A stretch of 64,000 nucleotides of DNA from Ignelater luminosus (Eukaryota; Arthropoda; Insecta; Coleoptera; Elateridae), in the NCBI GenBank assembly GCA_011009095.1, contig VTPC01000861.1:55732-119731 (forward strand), in the 5' to 3' direction. Every line of letters starts with the position of its first letter. Within the stretch, counting starts at the first letter, position 1. The position numbers were made by a program, and so were the translations under genes. Below the pieces are notes generated by a model, which saw only the letters and a program-made list of their open reading frames with translations, was not told the origin of the DNA and ran no database searches. This document shows, piece by piece, positions 38,019 through 47,443 of the stretch.

Positions 38019-38044
38019 AGTGGTACCATATTGGAACCACATGT
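38019..38044 (-). repeat. Right subterminal inverted repeat of piggyBac
   Basis: Inverted partner of 35875-35900, containing GGTACCATATTGGAACC at its core. Confidence 0.85.
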
Positions 38045-38173
38045 TTCTTCCAAGACTAAATTACTAAAATACACATCGTTACCAAATTTGTATTTACTAA
38101 AACATATTTATTGCATATTTAAAGATAAAAATAAATTTTTCAAAAAAAATTAATTTGGGCCACAAAGGGTTAA

Positions 38174-39354
38174 GTTAGGTGTTCAAAATCTTTATGGTAT
38201 TCTTGCATAGCGAAGTGGAGCTAAAGAAACAATAAAATGATACCGGCGAGATAATATAGCGCGCTGCTTCAAAACAGTTAACGTACCACAACCTGCTGTA
38301 CCTGCTGTTTTCACTAAAAAATAGCTGAGGTTGTGATGATCCATGGTATTTCATTGGTATATAAGTTTACAGAATAAAATAGAATTTTACAGACAATAGG
38401 GAAGAACGGAATAGAATTATTCTAGAAAGTCTACAACAGCAACTGTAGAAAGACGTCACTTCCATTGACATTGTTAAAAAAATTATGTTGGGCCTATCTG
38501 AAGCAAGTAGAAAACTAGAAGAGGCAGTGTAAAGCCAAAATTGACGACACAGTAAAAGAAAATACATAGCAAGTTTAAGAATGAAAGAAGTAAAAGCTAA
38601 CTTTGTTAATTCTTGATACATAAATACAAACTTTAGCATGTTTTGTTTCTTGGACCTATCTTCAAATATATTTTTTCAAACTACTATAAAATCTCTCAAT
38701 ACGCACTCTTCTGAGTGTGTATGAGTGTTGAAGAAGAGTTCCTATATCTTTTCAGATTACTTGCTCAACATTTAGTTCAGCTAATTCAAGTAATGATAAA
38801 GCTATCTGATTGCTTCTCTACTTCCTATTAATTAAATAGAGCACAACTGCTGACGCGCTAATACGTACTCTATCTTTGGACGAAGCTAAACACAAGAAAG
38901 CAGTAAAAGTAAACAAGATTAGGAAAACCAAAGGCGTTAAAAAGGTCCTAACAAACAATATATAGATTGACAACAACGTTAACGACTGCAGTCTTAACTT
39001 TTGAAAAGCAAGAAAAAGTACCAGTTAAATGTAATATTAATAATGAACACTATTATGTCTTCATAGCGCGACATCGATTTAGTGTTGATTTTTAACACTA
39101 CTAGTGCGGTTGTAGTAGTGTTGATTCTAGAGTGAAATAAGCACTAGGATATAGTACGCGAAAACACGATAGCGTTAAGTAACTCGAGGATAAAAAATGC
39201 TAGAGCTATTTTACTCACCGCGAAATTTAAATTCAAGTCTAAATGGTGCTCAATGATTATGTACAGTGTTGTCATGTGAAAGGTCATGGGCCAGCACTAT
39301 AAAATTGAATCTTTGTTTACTATTAACTACAGATTTATTTCGACAGATAGCAAA
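38174..39354. other. Non-coding DNA, no gene recognised
   Basis: No recognised domain. A short antisense frame at 38367-38639 is AT-driven. Confidence 0.5.
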
Positions 39355-39457
39355 GCCAGATTTTCTCACGCGGGGGTTTTTGGGGTCGCTGATCACGAAT
39401 TTAAAGTCCAAATCATCCAAAAGTGTCATGATCATTGGGAAATTTGGAAAATTTGGA
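39355..39457 (+). repeat. Left inverted arm of the foldback-like element
   Basis: Starts GCCAGATTTTCTCAC and ends AAAATTTGGA; about 92% identical to the reverse complement of 40701-40802. Confidence 0.9.
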
Positions 39458-39875
39458 CTTGTTCAAACTAAATAACAAGCTATTGAATAACTATTCGAGT
39501 GATGTGTCATTTTATGTGTTCTTTTAGGTAGTGATCACGAATTTCAAGTTTAAATTATCAAAAAATGTCACTTGCATTTGGAAATTCAGAAAATTTGGAC
39601 TCGTAAAAAACGAAATAGGAAGCTTGCGTATAACTATGCGAGCGACATGTCATTTTTGGTGTTTTTTTTTGGGTGCTCATTAAGAATCTGAAGTCTAAAT
39701 TATTAAAAATATCACTTAAATGTGGAAATTAGACAAATTTAGACTCATAAAAAGCTTTCGTATAACTATGCAAGCGACATGTCATTTTATGTGTTTTTTG
39801 GATGTTCATCACGAATCTGAAGTCTAAATTATTAAAAATGTCACTTGAATGTGGAAATTCGTAAAATTTAGACAA
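39391..39875 (+). repeat. Tandem array of a ~130-142-bp unit, about 3.5 copies
   Basis: Unit starts near 39391, 39533, 39675 and 39804 (steps of 142, 142 and 129). Each contains a GATCACGAATTT-like start, a GTCACTTG.ATTTGGAAATT-like middle and a GCGA.ATGTCATTTTATGTG-like end. Copies are diverged, with indels. The first unit overlaps the left inverted arm. Confidence 0.85.
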
Positions 39876-39928
39876 CTATGTTTTTTTCCCAGAAGCAATA
39901 GTTTTGACGAGTTTTGCCCTTGATAACT

Positions 39929-40669
39929 TTAAGTTTTGGAAGCTTTGATCCGAAATTCCTTCCATTTTTTCACGCCTTCTTCAAATGCGTTATGGCAATT
40001 TGCAGCTGTGCTGCCGCTCATACCATTGGCCTTATTTATCAGGGTATCGATGGATTCTGGAAAACGATCATACTGCAAGAAAAATTTTTCGATAAGTTTG
40101 AGGGACTTATCGTCTTGCCTTATTCTGCTATCTGAAGAATCTTTATGTTGATAATTTCGATCGAACGAACAATTTGTAAATTTTTCCAGTCCTTCAATTG
40201 ATGAAGACGTTGACCCATTGATATGCGACACTCACAGTTACACCTCTCCTGAACAATCCATCTTCGAATTTTAATAATCTCATCAAAGTCTGTTCAATGG
40301 TTTGATCCGTGAAAATTCCTGAGAAATATCAATCGATTCTCCTAGATGTCCAAAATCCACCTTTGGTAAACTTTTGGTATTCATTATCATCCATCGTATC
40401 TTTTATTGCCTTCATGTCTTCCAGATAGATTTGCGCTGATTTGGCGAACGGAAAGTGTCCAATTGCATGGAAAATGGTAACATCCGCTCCATGGTCTTTA
40501 AATGGAGATCCCAATCACCACTTTTTTCAGCATATACAAAATCTTTTGTAATGAGAACCATTCTGCAATACTGGATCCAAAGTTTGCAAGTTGGATTCTG
40601 ATTTTCTATTTGCTTAAGTTCTTTCTGTTTCATCAGATTGCAATTCTTCAATACTTTCCGGTGGACCAT
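39929..40669 (-). pseudogene. Uncharacterised repetitive-family protein, broken (NPTxKLW / FHAxGHFPxAKSA type)
   Basis: Reading right to left, one frame (40669-40412) has NPTCKLWIQYCRMV and SGDWDLHLKTMERMLPF. A second (40514-40329) has FHAIGHFPFAKSAQIYLEDM followed by EYQKFTKGGFW. A third (40231-39929) has DSSDSRIRQDDKSLKLIEKF, FPESID and NCHNAFEEG. These blocks, in this order, belong to a protein family that I recall as very repetitive in arthropod and cnidarian annotations, of unknown function and probably transposon-borne (memory, not searched). Frameshifts separate the blocks, and the conserved 'TIEQTLMR' region survives only as DQTIEQTLM in yet another frame near 40275-40300. Non-functional. 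Confidence 0.65.
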
Positions 40670-40700
40670 GTGCGTAACTGTTTACGGCATCAAAATTCTT

Positions 40701-40802
40701 TCCAAATTTTCCGAATTTTCCAATGATCATGACACTTTTAGATGATTTGGACTTGAAATTCGTAATCAGCAACCCCAAAACCCCCGAGTGAGAAAATCTG
40801 GC
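40701..40802 (-). repeat. Right inverted arm of the foldback-like element
   Basis: Reverse complement of the left arm at about 92% identity. It lies just upstream of the minus-strand pseudogene. Both arms are open in the frame reading LITN.KSKSSKSVMIIGKF on opposite strands. Confidence 0.9.
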
Positions 40803-42308
40803 CCATTTTGGTTCATTTTGTCGATTTTTTTTACAAACTGAATTGTAGCTCCTGAAAGTGCATCCAAAAAGATGCATTTTCCTCTGTATAAATGCAATAA
40901 CAAAAAACGTCAAAAAACTAAATGGGGATATTCTTTCTAGACAACTCACAGAATCGATTGCCGCAAACCGCATCAAAATCCATCTTGGTGATTTTTTTTA
41001 CTTTGGCCTTTTTTCAGCTTTATTTCCTCGACTATAGATCCATGAGAATAAAGCTCTACTTCAAACCAACGCAACGATTGAAAGACTGAGCCCAAAAATA
41101 ATAGCAGATATATTAATAATAATAATAATAATCAAACACGAACAAGCCTTTTTATGCAAAAGCAAGATCAGCATTTATGGTACGAAAGGAATTTGGAGAC
41201 ATCTATCAAATACTGTCTCCAGTAGGAAGCCTTCACCCGATAATGAATAACAGACTGATCTACGGGCTGTTTTTACACTACTAGTATAAAATGCAATCTA
41301 AAATACTGTTACAAGAGTTTATTTTATTCAACCTTTGTGGAACTTCGTGTTAATAATTCTTGGTTGAATTTAGGTGAAACTAGCTGGTTACCATGTCAAC
41401 TTGTTTATTTATGCCTTTGAAAATCATATGAAAATCGAGACGCATCAGGCAAATAAAGTGAGGTTATAAATTCTTTTTATTTACCAGTTTACAAGTGTTT
41501 AATTAGTGCTTTGAATTCACAAATTACAATATAAAGAAGTTGAATTCGGAATTTGCTTTTTTATTACATTTCTTTTCTAAGAATTTAACATTAATTCCTA
41601 TAGTCAAAAGCGTTGTAATTACCAGCACAATTATGCAAAAAGGTCATCACAAACTATAACGGTTACTTCGTTTATGTCTTAAGAACGTTAAATAGCTTTA
41701 ATTAGTAACCAGATTCATCACTAATGGTGTCAAAGATGAACTTCACTAGATAATATACAATTTTTGATTTACTTTTTGTTTGATGTTTTAATTAGTAAGG
41801 ATTCAAAATGAGCATCTATAGAGTAACCTTTTTTGTCAGAATGTAAATTAAAATATCTCCGGGATATAAACAGGATTAAAAGGGGGCAGAAAATAAATAA
41901 ATAGAGCCAATTAATCAGAATGTTAGATATAAGTAATCACTAATAACCGTGGTTAACGCCTGATTAGATATAGAATTTAAACGGGTTAATTAAAAACATT
42001 TTATAAAAGCTCTCAGCTTTTTTGAAGTTTCGCCGATGAATATAATTTACACTTGCCGAGCAATTTTGGAAAAATGAAAATGCGGAGGTCGGCACGACAG
42101 CTTCCGCAATAAATCGTCTATAAATAAGTCGAATGCTTAACCTATTTAATGAGAAAAGACGTGGCCTTCAAAAAGTCAAAAATGTAAAAAATTGTATAAT
42201 GCAATAAATTCTAACTTTCTTATAAATAAACGGCTCTTTTCTAACCAGCGGCATAGAAAATAGAGCAATGTATATTACTTAATTCCTAGCATTTCTCGAA
42301 AGGCTTAC
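40803..42308. other. Non-coding DNA with a short microsatellite
   Basis: No coding sequence recognised. A (TAA)n run of about seven units lies at 41112-41132. Confidence 0.6.
41112..41132. repeat. (TAA)n microsatellite
   Basis: About seven uninterrupted TAA units. Confidence 0.95.
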
Positions 42309-42434
42309 CTTGTAAAAGTTGTACATGTGCAACATAATCGACCTTGCCTTCAGCATTTCGTAATTATTATAAATGCCTTTGCCTACGTACACCTGTAACG
42401 GTCCACGAGCTATTCCACGTGGCATCAAGGTAGT
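42309..42434 (-). CDS. Candidate host internal exon, 42 codons, unrecognised protein
   Basis: On the minus strand, ...GCAATAG|ACTACC opens a 126-base stretch with no stop and clear protein-like codon use (LMPRGIARGPLQVYVGKG, then NNYEMLKARSIMLHMYNF). It ends AAG|GTAAGC, a strong splice donor. The length is exactly 42 codons, so both introns would be phase 0. The stretch is less AT-rich than its surroundings and no transposon hallmark is nearby. I do not recognise the protein. A second reading frame is open over part of the stretch, and an alternative AG lies 9 bases upstream, so the exact left limit is uncertain. The neighbouring exons were not found. Confidence 0.45.
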
Positions 42435-43283
42435 CTATTGCACCTAAAATCAGTAGCTGCTTTAACCACTAAATGTTTTACAGCCCCAAAAGCTATTGTG
42501 TTACGAGCGCATAAAAACAGGTAGGTATTTGTATCGCGATACGACCCACAAACCTGTTGATTTCTTTCCCTTAAGTGTTGCTTAGTGCTACCTGTCAGGC
42601 AAACATTCCGCAGGAAATGTTTATCGGTTTGAGAGCATTTTAAAAAACATAATCGCTTCAATTAACTAAACGATGATCTACAGCACGTAAACCACATTTT
42701 ATTAAAATAAAGTTATCTCAAAATCATTGTATTCATACACTAGATATAAATAGATATTCTTGCGAAGATGATTTTAAATATCGACAGAAATAGTACAAAA
42801 AGAAGAGAAATCGCCCAAGGCTGCTTAAATTAGAATTATTTAATTTTTCAGAAAATACATGAAATGTCAATAAAAATACATGTAGGCTGAAAACACCTGT
42901 TTCTATGTTTCAAAAAACAATATTTCTAACCATTGCATTGTAAACAGTTTATTTTAATTTGAACTTGAAGTTGAATGTTTGGTCTATATCAAACCTATAG
43001 AGAAGGCGGCTAGTAGCACGTCCACCCTCATTGTTGTTTACTTTTGAATTTGAATACAATATACTAACACGCTACATTTCAGTGATCCAATATTTCGTCT
43101 TGCTAATAAGTGTGAGCTTGGATGTTGACAACATGCGCTATTTTACGTTTTTTCATTTCTCTATTATTGATTGTGAATTCTTGAAGTTGGTTTAAAAAAC
43201 TCAATTTATATTACTTAAGATTGTTTCTTCTAATATCAAGCAATTCACTTAAATAAGAAGTTGTCTAGACACTTTTCTAAATA
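42435..43283. other. Non-coding DNA, no gene recognised
   Basis: An antisense open frame at 42425-42661 overlaps the candidate exon in a different frame and shows no motif. The rest is AT-rich. Confidence 0.45.
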
Positions 43284-44295
43284 CGAGGGTAAGGTGAAAA
43301 GGTCGCGGCCTACCAGTAAAGGGCCGCTACTATCGGCAAAATTTTTGTTATGTTAGTACGTATGTCACAGTAGTGAGCGTCAAATTTTATCTTGATCCCT
43401 CAAGTAGTTTCCCCTCTTCCGCGGTGCAAAGTAGATGTCTTCCGAGTGTTTCTCAATAAAATTGAATATCGTGGTGTCATATAATCGTTTTGGATGGTTT
43501 GTCAACAACATAAATTCATCCAAACTTGGGAAAGGTTTATATTTCATTTTCAACAGTTAAAAAATGGGCGCAAAAATTTAAACAAATTTCGCTTGAAGAT
43601 AACCCACGTGAAGGGCGACAAAAAACTACAACCACGAAAGAAAATATGGAAAAAGTCCACAACTTGGTCCTAGACGATCATCGTTTAAAGGTAAGCGAGA
43701 TAGCTGATACTGCCGACATATCGAAGGAAAGAGTAATATTCATCTTGGACGAAGAATTATAGATAAAAAAGCTTTGTGCATGATGGGTTCCACATTTGTT
43801 ACGCGTGGACCAAAAGCAAATGCGGAAGGAAGCGCATATCGCAACAATATTTGGATCGGTTTAAAAACAGAATTCCATAGATTTCATGAGAAGATTTGTT
43901 ACTATGAATGAGACTTGGATTTTACTCCAGAAAGAAAACAACAATCGAAATAGTGGGTAGAAGCTAGTAGTTCTGCATGAAATATGCAAAAGGAATTCTA
44001 CTAATTGACTATCTTGAGAAGGATAAAACAATAACCGGGGAATATTATGCTACTCTTCTGGATCAACTAGAATTTAAAGTATGAATTGTTGGAACACCCT
44101 TCTTATTCACCAGATTTGGCATATTCTGACTTCCATTTATTCCCAAAGTTAAAAACGTTTGCCACTGCAAAACGTTTTTACTCGAATGACGAGATGATAG
44201 CAGCCGTAGACCAATATATAGAGAAATAAAAGCATTTCTGAAACAAAAAAAGGAGTCTTTCAGTGCTAGGCCGAGAACTTTTCACCTTGCCCTCG
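43284..44295 (+). mobile_element. Second mariner-like element, internally deleted
   Basis: Bounded by TA at 43282-43283 and 44296-44297. The ends are long inverted repeats: CGAGGGTAAGGTGAAAAG (left) and CGAGGGCAAGGTGAAAAG read inward on the right, with similarity continuing to roughly 40 bp. The element is 1.0 kb, shorter than the usual ~1.3 kb, because part of the transposase gene is missing. It is a different lineage from the mauritiana-type element at 22 kb (different ends and protein). Confidence 0.9.
43526..44250 (+). pseudogene. mariner-like transposase pseudogene, catalytic residues lost
   Basis: Frame 2 from 43526 encodes the DNA-binding half: STVKKWAQKFK, ENMEKVHNLVLDDHRLKVSE and ISKERVIFILDEEL. 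Later pieces in several frames give VTMNETWI (where the catalytic Asp of 'DET' is changed to Asn), QSK*WVEA, YYATLLDQLE and HPSYSPDLAYSDFHLFPKLK (third Asp kept). The block that should hold the second Asp ('HQDNAPAH') is deleted between about 44075 and 44085. Multiple stops and frameshifts show an old copy. Confidence 0.85.
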
Positions 44296-45099
44296 TAATT
44301 TAATATAGAAAATTGGTGTATTTAGTGTTATTGAAAGTACCAAGTCCTATTTCAATTTTTCTACATATTTAATTCGACTCCAATAGAAGAAGAACAAAAA
44401 ATAAAACCTGTAAAGCATAACAAAACAAAATGTCCTGCTTATGAGTTTTGATCCATTTTCATTATTACAATCGATCGTACAAAAAGGTCTCTGCAAAGTT
44501 AGACATACAGTATTTGATTAATGCCGTGTGAAATTATCTTTAAAAGAGGATTTGTAAGTGCTTTATCGCTACTGGTTTTGGCAGATGTGCCTGTGAACAT
44601 CACCAGTTACTTACCATTCCTCTTGAAGCTAATTATTACCTACAGCATTCGCTAAATGCATATTCTATGTCCAACTATACTAGCCGGTAAAATGTTGAGC
44701 TGATGGTAAGATTTAGATCTGAAAACCTTTATCAACTCATAAAGTCTGACCTGCTTACCGTCTTTATCTCGTGCTAAAAACCTCAATTATTCTATTATAG
44801 CCTACAAATTAAATCTTGATAACGTGAAACTTAGTCCACATATTGTTCTCCATAGGATTTTTAGATCAAGAGGTTAAAGCATGGGTGGTTTTTGCTAAAA
44901 CTAAAGATTGATGATAAATAATCGTATAAGTGCTTAAACAATTGAAAAGATATAAAAAGAATTAGCCTATCCATTCAACAGGCTTTGAACACAAATTGGA
45001 TCCTGAAAAAATTTCGATTCGATATCCTGCTTTTGTCAGTTCTGAACTAACTTGTCTTATTCAATGTCACACGTTCGAGGTTGGCAAGGCAAGCAACTC
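44296..45099. other. Non-coding DNA, no gene recognised
   Basis: Nothing recognised in either strand. Confidence 0.5.
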
Positions 45100-45840
45100 A
45101 ATGGCGAATAAGACGACTGAAACTGGCATTAAACACCACGCAGCACCACATTTACCACACGAAGGTATCTTAAGAAAATCTACTATAGGTCCCCTGCCTT
45201 GATCTGAAGATTCTTCTGCGTTTCAATGGCATAACGCAATTCGCAATATCGAACTAATAATCCGTTGGTTATGTAGTGTCCACGAGTGTTTATAGTAGAT
45301 CTGCAAAATTCTCAGCGATCTTCTCACATTACTTACCTTTAGTAACATTATGAAAACCCTAACCGTGGTAAATTTCTAATTTCGATTCGCAACTTTACAA
45401 TTCTGTAAATTCTAGACTAATTTTTGTACACTCTGGGCTTCGACTGGCATAAGCCCTATGGTGTAATTCGTAATCCCCAACTAATAATATGTTGGTTATC
45501 TAGTGCTTACAAGTGTTTCAAGTTGATTTCCTATGTTTTCCCCAGAATTCCAGACATTTAATAACATTATGAAAACCTATACCTGTAAGTCCCTACGTAC
45601 GATTTGCAACATTGCAAGTTTTTAGATTAGAATCTAGAGATCTACTTTTGTAAGATCAGCTAGTGCCACGAATTATCTAAAGCAGAACCGAGACAAGAAC
45701 GAATGAGGCGACTTGCCACAGGCGTCGCAGTGACTAGACACTGCACAATGACGAATAAGACAACTGAAACTGGCATTAAACGCATCACGTACCACTCTGT
45801 GTATCGCATACGAGAGCCTTGAGAAATTCTACTATAGACT
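45100..45840 (+). repeat. Diverged direct repeats
   Basis: CAATGGCGAATAAGACGACT with following ACTGGCATTAAAC at 45100-45133 recurs at 45746-45780 with few changes, and the two copies continue with weaker similarity up to ACTATAG. A second pair, around ACTAATAAT..GTTGGTTAT and ATAACATTATGAAAACC, lies at 45252-45360 and 45479-45580. The spacing (about 227 and about 647 bases) suggests an old tandem array of roughly 220-bp units. Confidence 0.6.
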
Positions 45841-46015
45841 CCAAATACTCTAGCTCCGGTGCTGAAGGTTGGGGAATATGTAAAGAGGAATAAGTAATTT
45901 GAGTAAAACACCCCCTGACCGAAAATACTTCTTCCATAGAAATTACCGTATATGTACTTACACCTGCCAATAACCCCGTCCTTGTACTACAAACATGCGT
46001 ATTGTTCTATTGCTA

Positions 46016-46270
46016 CACGGAAAAAATGTTTTGTTGGGGCCACAAAAAATTTAGTGGAATATAGACAGAAAATATTTTTGCAAGAACAGCAAATATTTTT
46101 GTCACACTGTATAATTGTTTGCTCTTGCCACTACAGCACTTTGGTAAATATAACAAATTTATAATTTATTTTAGAGTTTGGAACAGATTAATTTGTTGCT
46201 ACAGCAAACAAATATTTGGTGTCCAAAGTTCCACTAAATTTTGTGGCCCCAACAAAGCATTTTTTCCGTG
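46016..46270. mobile_element. 255-bp MITE with ~43-bp terminal inverted repeats
   Basis: Flanked by TA at 46014-46015 and 46271-46272. Both ends read inward CACGGAAAAAATG.TTTGTT then GGGGCCACAAAA..TTTAGTGG, with one substitution and a 2-base indel over about 43 bases. There is no coding capacity. The TA target and the structure fit a Tc1/mariner-driven non-autonomous element. The interior is rich in AAATATTTTTG-like motifs in both orientations. Confidence 0.88.
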
Positions 46271-46272
46271 TA

Positions 46273-47212
46273 AAAGCTAACAAAATTATGTTTATGTATT
46301 TGTGTCTTATCAGTTTTGATTTATAGTTTGATCAGTGTGTTACGTTTTCAGTATGAACAGCAGTTCAGAAAACTTAACTATAGAAAAATACCCACAAGAT
46401 CCAGAATTCAGAACAAGTTGCATTAATCGTTAAGGTTCTTCATCTTTCGATTTTCGTCATTTTGGAGTTCGGAGATCCTCTGCATACAAGGACGGAAGCT
46501 TTACGAAAGTAAATCAGGTAATAGAATTCGTAAAGTTACTTTGCGCTTTTGATCTGCATCACTAAGAGAAATCAAGGAAAACTTTAGATGAATTGGGTTG
46601 GCAATATGAATCCCTCAGTTTTTTATTACGAACCTAAAACATTAACCGTTCAATATTCCGCTCAGTTATATACCTGCATGAGTGCAGCAAAATATTTTGC
46701 AAAATCCTGTCGGCGGCCGGGCATCACGATTATAGATTTGATTTATTTGGTGTCCTCTGTAGCAACTCACAGTAACCAGATGTAACAGTTAGACTTGATA
46801 AAACTCGACGTGTAGCTGTATTTCCGTTAACGTAGATTTTAAGTGATGTAGGTATCACTAAACTGTATGGATTTGGAAAATACTAATCTGACTTGAGAGT
46901 TTTCATTTATAAACTACTAGAGATTTTCAAACATAAAAAATGGTGGTCGTTATGGAGTCATGAAGTACTTGAAAGAGAAGATACATGAAATCTTGGAGCA
47001 ATCACCCTGATTCCCACACCTAGCCCAAGTAATCTTCATTTAATCCCTAATAAAAGAAAAACAGACTTGACAAGATCTACAACTACAATTTCCAGCAGAA
47101 TATTCTTTTGTAGCTTCGTCACGGAATTTCTAAAAAAAACGTAATAGTGCTAGTGAATTGGTGAAAGATTATCATTTGTTTTGATAATTAACAAATTACG
47201 TCGCATCCATAA
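46273..47212. other. Non-coding DNA, no gene recognised
   Basis: Open frames are short and show no domain. Confidence 0.5.
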
Positions 47213-47443
47213 TTAACGATGCCAAGCAAAAACGATGTTTGGGAGATAGGAAATAATTTGTTTGGCGTTAACTTTTGTCTTGATAATCTTTAAAATGCCT
47301 TGAAACGCAATAGATACTTGTTTAAGAATGACCCAAGGTGATACTAGCGGACTAGCAGGGGATATTTGCGGAGGAGGCGATGAACGAGCGGAGTCCGCTA
47401 CCCCCGGTTTGTCAGCAGAATCACTTTGGTCCGAGTTAAACAC
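47213..47443 (-). CDS. Unrecognised short open frame with protein-like composition
   Basis: Minus-strand frame of about 76 codons starting from a non-ATG codon and ending TAA. The first half is acidic and then Pro/Ser-rich (ADSARSSPPPQISPASPL); the second half is Lys/Ile-rich. GC content is higher in the first half than in neighbouring DNA. There is a stop just upstream in frame, so any start would have to be by splicing or at an internal codon. It could be part of a gag-like or host protein; no family recognised. Confidence 0.2.
   Translation of the reverse strand: MFNSDQSDSADKPGVADSARSSPPPQISPASPLVSPWVILKQVSIAFQGILKIIKTKVNAKQIISYLPNIVFAWHR

Larger units (their letters stand above)
35860..38173 (+). 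mobile_element. piggyBac-like element, full length, inactive
   Basis: The element is flanked by TTAA at 35860-35863 and 38170-38173, the obligatory target of piggyBac transposons. The ends read inward as CCCTTTTGTTG (left) and CCCTTTGTGGC (right). A 26-bp imperfect subterminal inverted repeat lies 11 bp inside the left end (35875-35900) and about 125 bp inside the right end (38019-38044). This asymmetric layout is known for the family. The element is 2.3 kb including the TTAAs and encloses one transposase gene in plus orientation, decayed by frameshifts and stops. Confidence 0.93.
39355..40802 (-). mobile_element. Foldback-like element with ~100-bp inverted arms around a broken gene
   Basis: A ~103-bp sequence at 39355-39457 recurs in inverted orientation at 40701-40802, with about 8 differences. 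The inner part of the left arm is the first of roughly four tandem units that run toward the centre (39391-39875). Between the tandem array and the right arm lies a minus-strand pseudogene (39929-40669). Inverted arms built from a tandemly iterated unit are the hallmark of foldback-type transposons, but no target-site duplication was identified and the outer limits are uncertain. It could also be a chance arrangement of a dispersed repeat around a repetitive gene family. Confidence 0.55.
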
